Assembly: GCA_963755085.1 (NCBI GenBank)
Contig: CAVWIN010000020.1
Location: 77,006-141,005 of the forward strand
Direction of reading: 5' to 3'
DNA from: JACVRM01 sp963755085
GTDB lineage: Bacteria; Actinomycetota; Thermoleophilia; Gaiellales; Gaiellaceae
DNA length: 64,000 nt
The notes beneath the pieces were generated by a model. The model was not told the origin of the DNA. It worked only from the letters and a program-made list of their open reading frames with translations, and searched no databases. The position numbers and the translations under genes were made by a program. This document shows positions 1-8,209 of this stretch, piece after piece; position 1 is the stretch's first letter, and the number at the start of each line of letters is the position of its first letter.

Positions 1-1208
1 ATCGTGACCTTCTGCTGGTTGCCGCCCGAGAGCCGCCGGACCTGGCGCTGCGCGCGAATGTCAATCTGAAGCTCGTCGATCGCGGTGCGGACGCGCCGAC
101 GCTCGGCGCGCATGTTGATCGGGCCCCAGCGCCCGACGCGGTTGTAGCGCGGGGCGGCGACGTTCTCGGCGACGGAGCGTTGCGGCAGGAGCGCCTGCAG
201 GCGGTCGGCGGGAACGAGCACGAGACCGGCGCGGATCGCGTCGTACGGATGGCGCGCGCGCAGGCGTGCACCCTTGACGACGATCTCGCCGCCGTCCGGC
301 GAGCGCTGTCCGGACAGGGCGGCGAAGAGGTCGTCCTGACCTTGCCCCTCCAGCGCGGCAATGCCGAGGATCTCGCCCGCCCGGAGCGTGAAACAGACGT
401 CGTGGAGCTGGTCGATCGCGAGGTCGCGAACCTCGACCACGACCGCACCGTCGTCGTGCGCCGGTGGGGGCGCGGCTGCTGACTCGTCGAGGCGGACGGC
501 CGCGCCCTCGGCCTTCGCCGCCTCCGGGCCCAGCATGTACTCGACGATCCGCTCCTCGCCGCCCTCCTGCGGGACGAGCGTGCCGACATCGGTGCCGTCA
601 CGGAGCACCGTGGCCCGGTCGCACAGCGCGATCACCTCGGCGAGGCGGTGCGTGATCAGGAGCACGGAGTGGCCCTGGTCGCGCCAGTCCCGGATGATCG
701 AGTAGACCCGCTCGCTGAGATCGGACGGCAGCGCGGCGGTGATCTCGTCCAGCAGCAGCACGCGCGGGTTGCGCGACAGTGCGCGGGCCAGGTCGAGCAT
801 GCGCTGCAGGGGCAGCGGCACGTCGCCCGCACGGTCTGCGAAGTCGATGTCCAGCTCCATGGCGCGGAGCCGCTCGCGCACGGCGTCGGCGGACGCCCGC
901 GTCAGCCGGAGGTTCTGCTGGACGGTGAGGTCCGGCAGCAGCGCGGGATCCTGGAACACCGGCGCGAGGCCGACCTGGACCGCGCGGGCGGGCGACGTGA
1001 TCTTCGGCTGCTCGCCGCCGACGGCGATCGTCCCGCTGTCGGCCCGGATGACGCCGGTGAGGGCCTTGACGAGGGTGCTCTTGCCCGCGCCGTTCGCGCC
1101 CAGCAGCGCGTGGATCTCGCCGGGAGCGACGGTGAGGCTCGCGTCGCGGAGCGCGACCACGGGGCCGTAGCGCTTCTCGATGCCCCGCGCCTCGAGCAGC
1201 GCTGTCAT
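1..1208 (-). CDS. Sugar ABC transporter ATP-binding protein (RbsA-like, two ABC domains), 3' end outside window
   Basis: Cytoplasmic ATPase expected to energise uptake of a sugar, with the binding protein encoded just upstream. The ATG at 1208 opens a frame that stays open to the window edge (about 402 codons). The first ABC domain has Walker A GANGAGKST (residues 37-45) and a Walker B reading LLLDEITAAL, but its signature is degenerate (PLPLQRMLDLARAL instead of LSGGQ). The second domain begins near residue 245 and reaches a canonical LSGGNQQKV motif just before the edge, so the frame appears intact. This asymmetry, with one degenerate signature, is known among actinobacterial members of the family. 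The permease is presumably beyond the edge. The specific sugar is unknown. Confidence 0.9.
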   Translation of the reverse strand, partial: MTALLEARGIEKRYGPVVALRDASLTVAPGEIHALLGANGAGKSTLVKALTGVIRADSGTIAVGGEQPKITSPARAVQVGLAPVFQDPALLPDLTVQQNLRLTRASADAVRERLRAMELDIDFADRAGDVPLPLQRMLDLARALSRNPRVLLLDEITAALPSDLSERVYSIIRDWRDQGHSVLLITHRLAEVIALCDRATVLRDGTDVGTLVPQEGGEERIVEYMLGPEAAKAEGAAVRLDESAAAPPPAHDDGAVVVEVRDLAIDQLHDVCFTLRAGEILGIAALEGQGQDDLFAALSGQRSPDGGEIVVKGARLRARHPYDAIRAGLVLVPADRLQALLPQRSVAENVAAPRYNRVGRWGPINMRAERRRVRTAIDELQIDIRAQRQVRRLSGGNQQKVT

Positions 1209-1249
1209 CGCGGGGCCGCACTCCTCCCGGCGGGTGCGGCCGGAGAGAC

Positions 1250-1277
1250 GGAGGGAGCGCCCGCAGGCGCTCCCTCC
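1250..1277 (-). terminator. Strong intergenic hairpin between binding-protein and ATPase genes
   Basis: A perfect 12-bp stem (GGAGGGAGCGCC / GGCGCTCCCTCC) closes a CGCA loop in the 87-bp gap. No U-tract follows. In sugar ABC operons such hairpins commonly stabilise or attenuate transcripts, so the binding protein is made in excess over the ATPase; that role is inferred here. Confidence 0.6.
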
Positions 1278-1295
1278 ATGCTCAGGTGGATCGGC

Positions 1296-2357
1296 CTACT
1301 TGCAAGCAAACAGCTGCTTGGTGGTGTAGGTCGTCCAGGGCTTGATCTGCAGCCGCGCGCTATACGTCGGCGGGCGGCTCGGCGAGTAGTTCGCCGCGAT
1401 GTCCTTCTTGCCGGCAGCGGTCCCGTTGTCCCAGAGCTGCGGCGTGAGCTTGACCCACTTCGGCACCGACTTGCCCTGGAGCAGCTTCAGCGCGATCGCG
1501 GCACCCACGCCGCCGATCGTCGCCGGGTTGGTGACGGCGGCGCCGCGGAGGCCCTTGACCGTCATGAGCTGCTTCAGGAACTGGTTGTTGTCGGCCCCGA
1601 CGATCGGGACGTACGGCTTTCCGGCGGTCTTGAACGCGTTCACGACCGTGTAGTCGATCCCGGAGGTCCACACGCCGTCGACCTTCACACCCGAGTTGAG
1701 GATGTCGAGCATCTGCTTCCCGCCCGGTGCGAACGACCAGTTGGTGAACGTCTGCTTGACGACCTTGATGCCGGGGTACTTGGCCAGGGCCTGCATGAAG
1801 CCCTTGTGCCGGTCGGTGTCGGCCGGGACGCCGGCGATGCCGCGCATCTCGACAACGTTGCCCTTGCCGTGCAGCTGCTTGAACAGCCACGCGGCGCCGA
1901 GGCGGCCGTAGGCGACCTGGTCGTTCGTCGCGTTGTACGCCTGCGGTGCGGTCACCTTCTGGTCGACCGAGACGACCTTGATGCCGCGTGCGGCGGCCTG
2001 GGCGATCGCGCCGTTGAGCGCGGTGCCGCTCGACGGGTTGATGACGATCGCGTTCGCACCCGCCGAGATCAGGTTGCGGATGTCGGCGTTCTGCTCGGCT
2101 GCGCCGCCGTTGCGGTTCGCGACCACGACCTGCTTGACCATGCCGCTGGCGGTCGCCTGCGCCTTGACCGCGCAGATCATCTCGTCACGCCAGCCGTTCC
2201 CGACAAGCGTGTTCGACACGCCCAGGATGTACTGGCCTGCCTGCGGCTTCGCCGACGCCGACGTGGCTGCAAAGGCCGCGACGGTGACGACGAATACGGC
2301 GAGCAGCGCTACGAGCCCCATGCGGCGTCCGCCGCGGGTCCCGGTTTGCATCCTCAT
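1296..2357 (-). CDS. Sugar ABC transporter substrate-binding protein (periplasmic-binding family 1/4)
   Basis: Extracytoplasmic sugar receptor of about 353 aa. The start ATG at 2357 follows GGAGGAGGG by 4 nt, better than the ATG further upstream at 2423. A signal peptide is clear: twin-Arg-containing N-terminus, hydrophobic stretch LVALLAVFVVTVAAFAA, AxA-type cleavage near ASA-K. The mature protein has the RbsB-like pattern: early YILGVSNTLVGNGWRDEM, then NADIRNLISAGANAIVINPS, then VEMRGIAGVPADTDRHKGF. It lies between the SIS-domain gene and the transporter ATPase on the same strand, so the three form one leftward operon. Ligand unknown. Confidence 0.9.
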   Translation of the reverse strand: MRMQTGTRGGRRMGLVALLAVFVVTVAAFAATSASAKPQAGQYILGVSNTLVGNGWRDEMICAVKAQATASGMVKQVVVANRNGGAAEQNADIRNLISAGANAIVINPSSGTALNGAIAQAAARGIKVVSVDQKVTAPQAYNATNDQVAYGRLGAAWLFKQLHGKGNVVEMRGIAGVPADTDRHKGFMQALAKYPGIKVVKQTFTNWSFAPGGKQMLDILNSGVKVDGVWTSGIDYTVVNAFKTAGKPYVPIVGADNNQFLKQLMTVKGLRGAAVTNPATIGGVGAAIALKLLQGKSVPKWVKLTPQLWDNGTAAGKKDIAANYSPSRPPTYSARLQIKPWTTYTTKQLFACK

Positions 2358-2415
2358 AACCCTCCTCCTCGTTGACTTCCGGAACATGTGCGCTCCGGAA
2401 CGAATCTGCGGGAGC

Positions 2416-3225
2416 CTACGCAATCGGCCTCCTTTCTTCCAGGGTTTTTCCCGGATCCGCTGCGCCCCGCAGCACGCGCGTCAGCCGCCGCGCGTGTTCC
2501 GCATACGCGGCGTCGAACAGTCGGCTCGCCTCTTCGGGGCCCACGAGTGCCGAGCTCGTCAGCACGGGTGGCAACGCGCCCCGCTCCGCGAGCAACACGG
2601 CGGTCTGCGCCTTGATCTCGTTCGCGATCCCGACGGCGGCGATCGTCGACCCCGGCGCCACGGGCGTCGCCAGTCCGTCGACCCTGACCATTGCGTCCCC
2701 GGGCGGCGTGCACAGGTCGACGACGACGTCAGCGTGATCGAGCAGCCTCGTCCCGGAGGAATGCTGCGACTCGCCGGCGCCGGACTGGTCGATGGACGTG
2801 ACGACGATCGTCGGGAGACCGCGGCGCTGCGCACCCTGCGCCATCTCGATCGGGACGGCGGTCAGACCGCTCGCGCTGAAGACCATCATGGCGTCGGGCG
2901 GACCAAGCTCGAAATTGGCCAGGATCTGCTCGGCGAGCCCCTCGACCCGCTCGATGTACATCGCCTGGCGCTGCCCGTTCGCGCCGACGACCTGGGTGTG
3001 GAACGTCATCGAGAGCTCGACGATCGGGTTGAAGCCGGGGTACGAGCCGTAGCGCGGGAAGAGCTCCTCGACGGGGATCCGCGAGTGGCCGGTGCCGAAG
3101 ACGTGCACCAGCCCGCCGGCGCCGATCGCCTCCGCGCAGAGCCGGCTCGCCTCGGCGAGCGCGTCCCCCTGGGTGTCCTCGATGCGGTGGAGCAGGCCGG
3201 CCGCCGGCGCGAGAAAACGGCTCAT
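2416..3225 (-). CDS. SIS-domain protein, putative phosphosugar isomerase/binding protein
   Basis: 269-aa cytoplasmic protein with a sugar-isomerase (SIS) domain: the phosphosugar-binding loop VHVFGTGHSR lies near residue 40 and VFSASGLTAVPIEMA near 115. It resembles the UPF0309-type SIS proteins found beside sugar ABC transporters and probably acts on a phosphorylated (amino)sugar. It is the first gene of the leftward operon and diverges from the Gfo/Idh/MocA gene. No HTH domain is present, so it is an enzyme or sensor of phosphosugar rather than an RpiR-type regulator. Substrate unknown. Confidence 0.85.
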   Translation of the reverse strand: MSRFLAPAAGLLHRIEDTQGDALAEASRLCAEAIGAGGLVHVFGTGHSRIPVEELFPRYGSYPGFNPIVELSMTFHTQVVGANGQRQAMYIERVEGLAEQILANFELGPPDAMMVFSASGLTAVPIEMAQGAQRRGLPTIVVTSIDQSGAGESQHSSGTRLLDHADVVVDLCTPPGDAMVRVDGLATPVAPGSTIAAVGIANEIKAQTAVLLAERGALPPVLTSSALVGPEEASRLFDAAYAEHARRLTRVLRGAADPGKTLEERRPIA

Positions 3226-3267
3226 CGACGGCGTGTCCGAACTGGAGTAGAGTCGGCCCGCATCACC

Positions 3268-3277
3268 TGTCTAGACA
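3268..3277. promoter_or_regulatory. Palindromic operator candidate in divergent intergenic region
   Basis: TGTCTAGACA is a perfect 10-bp palindrome, followed 3 nt later by a related AGACAAG. It lies mid-way in the 113-bp gap between the divergent SIS and oxidoreductase genes. The form resembles sites of GntR/HutC-type regulators (NagR/DasR-like, core GTCTAGAC), which sense phosphosugars. No GntR gene is present in the window, so the regulator would be encoded elsewhere. Confidence 0.5.
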
Positions 3278-3338
3278 TCCAGACAAGCGCCGAACCTACT
3301 GGGCGTACACCACATCGTCAAGCTTCGGGAGGAAGGCC

Positions 3339-4535
3339 GTGAGCCACCGGATCACCATGCTGGGGACGGGCCTGATCGGGCTCTTCTACACGCAGACGCT
3401 GCACGGCAAGCGCGGCCGCGACCGCGTCGACCTCGTCTACTCGCGGTCGGCCGAGCGCGCCGAGGCATTCGCGCGCGACAACGGCGTGCCGCGGACGTCG
3501 ACCGACCTCGCGGAGGCGATCGCCGACCCGGAGACGGACACCGTCGTCGTCGGGCTCCCGAACCACCTGCACGAGGACGCGATCGCGCTCTGCGCGCAAC
3601 ACGGCAAGGCGGTGCTCTGTACGAAGCCGCTCGCGCGAAACGCTGACGAGGCGAAGCGGATCCTGGACACGGTCGAGCGCGCCGGCGTCTTCGCCGGCTA
3701 CCTGGAGGATCTCGCCTACACGCCGAAGACGCTGAAGGCGGTCGCCGCCGTGCGCAGCGGCCAGATCGGCGACGTCACGTGGGCGCGCTCACGGGAGACC
3801 CATCCCGGCCCGCACAGCGCCTGGTTCTGGGACGCGAACCAGGCCGGCGGCGGCGCGATCGTCGACCTCGGCTGCCACTGCATCGAGATCATCCGCAGCT
3901 ACATGGGCAAGGAGAACCGCCCGGTCGACGTCATGTGCTGGCTGGACACGATGGTGCATCCGATCGAGGCCGAGGACAACGCGATCGCGCTCATCCGCTT
4001 CGAGAGCGGGGCGATCGGCCAGTTCGAGGTGTCGTGGACGTTCCGCGGCGGGATGGACCTGCGCGACGAGGTGGCCGGCACGGAGGGCACGATCTGGACG
4101 AACCACTTCCTGCGCACCGGCTTCGAGATGTTCTCATCCGGCGAGGGCGGCGGCTACGTGGCCGAGAAGGCCGAGTCGGCGAGCGGCTGGCTCTTCCCCG
4201 TCGGCGACGAGGTGTCGGAGCTCGGCTACGTCGACATGTTCGCGGACATGTTCGACGCGATGGACCAGGGCCGCGGGCCGCGCGAGACGTTCTACGACGG
4301 CTACGTCGTGAACGCGGTGATGGACGCCTGCTACCGCTCCGGGAAGTCGCGCGCGTGGGAGCCGGTCGAGCTCGAGTGGCGCGGCGGCACGGCGCCCCGC
4401 CTCGCGCGCGAGAAGCGCACCTGGGACGGCAAGACGGTGATCAAGGAAGAGCAGATGCCGGACGGCCGCCGCAAGCTGATCGTGAAAGACGAGGCGACCG
4501 GCGAGTTCGCCGACGTTGTGACCGCAGGCTCTTAA
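3339..4535 (+). CDS. Gfo/Idh/MocA family NAD(P)-dependent oxidoreductase
   Basis: 398-aa cytoplasmic dehydrogenase, typical of sugars, inositols and glycosides. GTG start at 3339, preceded by GGGAGGAAGG. The N-terminal Rossmann motif GTGLIG is near residue 9, the family EKP-like motif reads CTKPLA, and the C-terminal alpha/beta domain contains GGGAIVDLGCHCIEI. The last codons (GGC TCT TAA) run into a 27-bp palindrome that supplies the stop codon. Divergent from the SIS/ABC operon, so probably part of the same sugar pathway. Substrate unknown. Confidence 0.9.
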   Translation: MSHRITMLGTGLIGLFYTQTLHGKRGRDRVDLVYSRSAERAEAFARDNGVPRTSTDLAEAIADPETDTVVVGLPNHLHEDAIALCAQHGKAVLCTKPLARNADEAKRILDTVERAGVFAGYLEDLAYTPKTLKAVAAVRSGQIGDVTWARSRETHPGPHSAWFWDANQAGGGAIVDLGCHCIEIIRSYMGKENRPVDVMCWLDTMVHPIEAEDNAIALIRFESGAIGQFEVSWTFRGGMDLRDEVAGTEGTIWTNHFLRTGFEMFSSGEGGGYVAEKAESASGWLFPVGDEVSELGYVDMFADMFDAMDQGRGPRETFYDGYVVNAVMDACYRSGKSRAWEPVELEWRGGTAPRLAREKRTWDGKTVIKEEQMPDGRRKLIVKDEATGEFADVVTAGS

Positions 4536-4556
4536 CAGGGACAGTCCCTGTTAAGA
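4530..4556. repeat. Dispersed palindromic repeat, copy 1 (AACAGGGAC-A-GTCCCTGTT core)
   Basis: Perfect 13-bp arms (TCTTAACAGGGAC / GTCCCTGTTAAGA) around a single A. It covers the stop codon of the Gfo/Idh/MocA gene and lies 14 bp from the end of the convergent MFS gene, so a bidirectional terminator role is plausible here. The same core recurs at 54777 and 54807. Confidence 0.85.
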
Positions 4557-4569
4557 CCGTGGTGGAGGC

Positions 4570-6081
4570 CTACGCGGTTTCCGTCGCGGCCTCTGCTTCG
4601 ACGACCGGCTTCGGTGCCTGCGCTCGCCGGACGAGCAGCGCCGCTGAGCCCGAGCCGATCGCCAGCAGGACGGCGCCGATCAGGACGATCGTGTCCATGC
4701 CGCTGACGAACGCGGCCGGGATCGCGTCCAGCAGCCCCGCTTCGCCGTGCGCCGCTCTCGTGCCCGACGACGCGACCGCCGCCGACAGCGACGAGCCGTG
4801 GAGCCCGGCGCCGCTCAGGCTCGAGCCGATGCGGCTCTGGAGGATCGCGCCGAGCACGGCGACCCCGACCGCCAGGCCGGTGATCCGAGCGGTGTTGCTG
4901 ATGCCGGCCGCCATCCCCGTCCGCGCCGGGTCGACGACCCGCAGCGCCGCACCCGCGATCGTCGGGTTCGCGAGCCCCGTCCCGATGCCGGCCACGATGA
5001 ACCCGGGTAGCAGCGCGCCGTAGCCGGACGTCGGCGAGACGATCTCGAGCAGCACCAGCCCGGCGGCGACGGTCGCCATCGCGACCGCGAGCAGCGCCCA
5101 CATGGGCTTCGTCTGCGCGAGGTTCCGGGTCGCGAGCGGAACGAGGAACACGAAGACCGTGAACGGCAGGAAGGCGAGCCCCGCCTTCAGCGGCGAGTAC
5201 CCGAGCACGTCCTGAACGTAGATCGACAGGAACGGGAAGAGCGCGAACATCCCGGCGCCGATGCAGAACGTGGAGAGCTGGACGCCCACGAAGGCGGGGA
5301 CGCGGAAGAGCGACACGTCGAGCATCGGCCGCTCCTGCCGCCGCTCGACGAGCACGAACACGACGAGCAGAACGGCCCCGGCAGCCAGCGCGCCGACGAT
5401 CTGCGCGCTCCCCCAGCCCTCGCCGTTGCCGCGCAGCAGCCCGAAGACGACGAGGAACAACGCCCCCGAGAACAACACGAGGCCCGCGTAGTCGGTCCGG
5501 TCGGCGCGGGGGTCGCGCGACTCGCGCACCTTCATGAGCGCGACGACGAAGACCGCGACGCCGATCGGCACGTTCACGAAGAACACCCACCGCCAGCTCA
5601 GCCACTCGGTGATGATCCCGCCGACGAGCGGCCCGGAGGCGACGGCGAGGCCGATCGTCGCGCCCCAGATAGCGATTGCGCCAACGCGCTCGCGGCCCTG
5701 GTACTCGGCCCCGATGAGCGCGAGCGCGGTCGCGAACAGGGCGGCGCCGCCGACACCCTGGGCCGCGCGCGCGATGTCCAGCGACGCGATGTTCCACGCG
5801 ACGCCGCACAGCAGGGAGGCGGCGCTGAAGAGCGCGACGCCGATCACGAACATCAGCCGGCGCCCGTAGCGGTCGGCCAGCGCGCCGCCCGTCAGGATCA
5901 GCGCTGCGAGGGTGATCGAATAGGCATCGACGACCCACTGGAGCCCGGTCAGGCCGGCGTCGAGCTCGCGCTGGATGCTCGGCAGCGCGACGACGACGAT
6001 CGTGATGTCGACCAGCAGCATGAACGTCGTCGCGCAGACGGCGATCAACGTCCAGCGGCGGTCCTGGGGAGCGGCCGGCAA
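4570..6081 (-). CDS. DHA2-family MFS drug/metabolite exporter
   Basis: About 503-aa integral membrane proton antiporter with many hydrophobic helices (14 expected for DHA2). Conserved pieces: DITIVVVALPSIQREL in helix 1, QWVVDAYSITLAALILTGG, then ADRYGRR (motif A) and GPLVGGIITEWLSWRWVF (motif C region). No ATG lies near the expected N-terminus, so a TTG at 6081 (LPAAPQDRRW) is proposed. Convergent with the oxidoreductase gene across the palindromic repeat. Substrate unknown. Confidence 0.88.
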   Translation of the reverse strand: MPAAPQDRRWTLIAVCATTFMLLVDITIVVVALPSIQRELDAGLTGLQWVVDAYSITLAALILTGGALADRYGRRLMFVIGVALFSAASLLCGVAWNIASLDIARAAQGVGGAALFATALALIGAEYQGRERVGAIAIWGATIGLAVASGPLVGGIITEWLSWRWVFFVNVPIGVAVFVVALMKVRESRDPRADRTDYAGLVLFSGALFLVVFGLLRGNGEGWGSAQIVGALAAGAVLLVVFVLVERRQERPMLDVSLFRVPAFVGVQLSTFCIGAGMFALFPFLSIYVQDVLGYSPLKAGLAFLPFTVFVFLVPLATRNLAQTKPMWALLAVAMATVAAGLVLLEIVSPTSGYGALLPGFIVAGIGTGLANPTIAGAALRVVDPARTGMAAGISNTARITGLAVGVAVLGAILQSRIGSSLSGAGLHGSSLSAAVASSGTRAAHGEAGLLDAIPAAFVSGMDTIVLIGAVLLAIGSGSAALLVRRAQAPKPVVEAEAATETA

Positions 6082-6125
6082 GGCGCGGAGGCTACTACCC
6101 GCCCCCGCGCCTCGCCAGACGAATT

Positions 6126-6587
6126 TCAGCCGTCGAACGAGGTGAGCGGCGTGCCGGTCTCGAGCAGTGTCTTCAGGCCGCTCAGGACCATCGTCCAGCC
6201 CTGGCCCGAGACGCCCTCGGCCGTCAGCGGCGACTCCTCGAGGCGGTCGTGGGTCACCGTGAGCAGGCAGTACCCGCCGTCCCGAGGCTCGATCTCCCAG
6301 GTCACCCGGCTCGCGGGCTCCTCGGCGACCTCGGGGCTGTAGCGCGACTTCCACGCGTGCACCATGCGGCGCGGCGGGTCGAACTCGAAGACCTCGTCGT
6401 CGCCCCACACGGACCCGTCCGGGCCGAGCGACTCGTAGTGGTCGGGGACGACGGTGATGCGCGCCCCGTAGAAGTACTGCTGCGTGAACTGCGGCGTCGT
6501 GATCGCCTCCCAGAGCTTCTCCGGCGTCGTGCGGATGAAGATCGAGTAGACCTGGGTGGCGAGTGCGGGAGCCGTCGTGGTCGTCAT
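6126..6587 (-). CDS. SRPBCC-domain protein (AHSA1-like), ArsR partner, pair 1
   Basis: 153-aa START/SRPBCC-fold protein (FIRTTPEKLWEAITTPQFTQQYFYG opening, GSVWGDDEVFEFDPPRR, C-terminal GWTMVLSGLKTLLETG). Such proteins bind hydrophobic ligands. The ATG overlaps the stop of the upstream ArsR gene by 4 bp, so the two are translationally coupled. Its ligand is unknown; the family is often annotated as an activator of Hsp90 ATPase only through distant similarity. Confidence 0.88.
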   Translation of the reverse strand: MTTTTAPALATQVYSIFIRTTPEKLWEAITTPQFTQQYFYGARITVVPDHYESLGPDGSVWGDDEVFEFDPPRRMVHAWKSRYSPEVAEEPASRVTWEIEPRDGGYCLLTVTHDRLEESPLTAEGVSGQGWTMVLSGLKTLLETGTPLTSFDG

Positions 6588-6907
6588 GCGTCCTCCTGTT
6601 CCAGCCTCGTCTTGAGCTCCGTGAGCGCCGACACGTGGCGCTCCGTGTACTTGTCGATCCAGCGGTCGTGGATCAGCCGGATCGGAACCGGGTTCAGGTG
6701 GTGCAGCTTCTCCCGGCCCGACCGGCGCGTGACGACGAGGCCGGCGTCCTCGAGCACCCGCAGGTGCTTCATGACCCCGAAGCGGGACATCTCCAGCTCG
6801 GACTCGAGCTCGGTGAGCGTGCGGCCGTCACGCTCGAAGAGCCGGTCGAGCAGGAAACGCCGCGTGGGATCGGCAAGCGCCCTGAACACCCGGTCGTCGT
6901 CGTGCAT
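6584..6907 (-). CDS. ArsR-family winged-helix regulator, pair 1
   Basis: 107-aa repressor-type protein: FRALADPTRRFLLDRLFERDG opening, recognition-helix region SRFGVMKHLRVLEDAGLVVTRRSGREKLHHL. No metal-binding Cys pair is visible, so it belongs to the SRPBCC-linked subgroup rather than the metal sensors. Precedes and overlaps its SRPBCC partner. A perfect palindrome lies just upstream, suggesting autorepression. Confidence 0.92.
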   Translation of the reverse strand: MHDDDRVFRALADPTRRFLLDRLFERDGRTLTELESELEMSRFGVMKHLRVLEDAGLVVTRRSGREKLHHLNPVPIRLIHDRWIDKYTERHVSALTELKTRLEQEDA

Positions 6908-6918
6908 GGACCGATGTT

Positions 6919-6938
6919 ATGTGACCAAAAGGTCACAT
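6919..6938. promoter_or_regulatory. Operator for ArsR-SRPBCC pair 1
   Basis: ATGTGACC-AAAA-GGTCACAT, perfect 8-bp arms, 12 bp upstream of the ArsR start codon and directly abutting the stop of the KDPG-aldolase gene. Position and symmetry fit binding by an ArsR dimer. Confidence 0.7.
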
Positions 6939-6939
6939 G

Positions 6940-7551
6940 TCAAGACAGGGCCGCCACGAGCCGCCGCGCCTCCGCTTCCACGTCGGCGGCTCGCGTGAGC
7001 GCCGAGCCGGCGCCGACCGCGACCGCACCCGCGTCGAGGAACGCCCGCGCGTTTGACGCATCGATCCCGCCGGTGACCATCAGCGGGATCTCCGCGAATG
7101 GTGCCCGCAGCTCGCGCACGTAGCCCGGCCCCACGGCGCTGCCGGGGAAGAGCTTCACCAGCGCGGCGCCGAGCGACCACGCGAGCTCGACCTCGGTCGG
7201 CGTGAGCGCGCCGGGGATTGCGGGAACGCCAAGCGCGCCGCAGCGCTCGACCACGGCCGGGACCAGCGCCGGCGAGACGCAGGCCTCCGCCCCGGCCTCG
7301 ACGGCGGCGTCGACCTGCGTGACCTGTCGCACCGTTCCGGCGATCACCGACACGTCGCCTCGCGCGCGCAGGCGCCGGATGGTCGCCACCGCGTCGTCCG
7401 AGTCGAGCGTGATCTCCACGACGCGGATGCCCCCGCGCACGAGCGCATCGACGGTGTCGTCGGGCCCTGCGACCCGTCGCAGGATCGCCACCAGCCGCTC
7501 AGCGCGGATCCGCTCCACCACCGACACGCGGCTGCGAGCATAGGCGCGCAT
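6940..7551 (-). CDS. eda: KDPG/KHG-type aldolase (2-dehydro-3-deoxy-phosphogluconate aldolase family)
   Basis: About 200-aa class I aldolase that cleaves 2-keto-3-deoxy sugar acids (phosphates) to pyruvate and an aldehyde. Seen: ERIRAERLVAILR opening, conserved Glu in VVEITLDS, and the Schiff-base Lys in ALVKLFPGSAVGPGYVREL. Start is uncertain: ATG at 7551 overlaps the ATG of the divergent SDR gene, or GTG at 7521 gives the tighter family N-terminus. Together with the SDR and ROK kinase it suggests an Entner-Doudoroff-like branch for a sugar acid. Confidence 0.88.
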   Translation of the reverse strand: MRAYARSRVSVVERIRAERLVAILRRVAGPDDTVDALVRGGIRVVEITLDSDDAVATIRRLRARGDVSVIAGTVRQVTQVDAAVEAGAEACVSPALVPAVVERCGALGVPAIPGALTPTEVELAWSLGAALVKLFPGSAVGPGYVRELRAPFAEIPLMVTGGIDASNARAFLDAGAVAVGAGSALTRAADVEAEARRLVAALS

Positions 7552-8209
7552 GCCGACGGTCATCGTCACCGGGAACAGGGGCGGCATCGGCTCTGCCACC
7601 ACGGCCGCCTTCGCGGACGCCGGCTGGGACGTGCGCGGGATCGAGGCGGAGGACGACCCCGCCGCGGTCTTCGCCGCCGTCGAGCGGCTGGACGCGCTCG
7701 TCTGCGCGCACGGCATCAGCGGCCGCCGGCTCGGCGACGGCCCCGTCGACACCTGCACCGAGGACGCGTGGACGGCCGTCCTCGACACGAACCTGAGCAC
7801 CGTCTTCCGCTACTGCAAGCAGGCCGTCCCGCTCCTGCGCGCGGCCGGCAGCGGCGCGATCGTGACCGTCTCGTCGGTGCTCGGCCTCGTCGGCGGCGAC
7901 CACGATTTCGCCACGCATGCCTACGCGGCCTCCAAGGCCGGGCTCATCGGGCTCACGCGCGCGATGGCCGTCACGTACGCCCCCGACGGGATCCGCTGCA
8001 ACGTCGTCTGCGCCGGGCTCATCGCAACCCCGATGAGCACGCGGGCCCAGGAGGATCCCGGCATTCGCGCACGGCTCCCCGAGCTCCAGCCGCTGACAGC
8101 CGACTTCGGCCGCCCCGAGGACGTCGCCGGCGCGGCGTTCTACCTCGCCACGGCGCCGTTCGTGACCGGCGCGGTGCTCACGGTCGACGGCGGCTGGACA
8201 GCGCGATGA
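7550..8209 (+). CDS. SDR-family NAD(P)-dependent dehydrogenase
   Basis: 219-aa short-chain dehydrogenase: cofactor loop TGNRGGIGSA at residues 8-17, catalytic Ser in VTVSSVLGL, catalytic YAASK, then CNVVCAGLIATPM and a C-terminal TGAVLTVDGGW. Shorter than the usual ~250 aa because the segment after the first strand is compact. Its ATG overlaps the divergent aldolase start and leaves no room for a Shine-Dalgarno site, so leaderless translation is possible. Coupled to the ROK kinase by a 4-bp overlap. Confidence 0.9.
   Translation: MPTVIVTGNRGGIGSATTAAFADAGWDVRGIEAEDDPAAVFAAVERLDALVCAHGISGRRLGDGPVDTCTEDAWTAVLDTNLSTVFRYCKQAVPLLRAAGSGAIVTVSSVLGLVGGDHDFATHAYAASKAGLIGLTRAMAVTYAPDGIRCNVVCAGLIATPMSTRAQEDPGIRARLPELQPLTADFGRPEDVAGAAFYLATAPFVTGAVLTVDGGWTAR

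Noticed and set aside
1..1208. First ABC domain as inactive mutation
   Set aside because: Degenerate signature in one domain is known in this transporter subfamily, so it is not clear evidence of decay.
598..1221. Long alternative-frame ORF over the ABC ATPase gene
   Set aside because: Arg/Pro/Gly-rich shadow of the true frame; the true frame shows Walker and signature motifs.
648..2375. 575-codon plus-strand ORF
   Set aside because: Composition is typical of antisense GC-rich shadow; it overlaps two convincing minus-strand genes and has no domain pattern.
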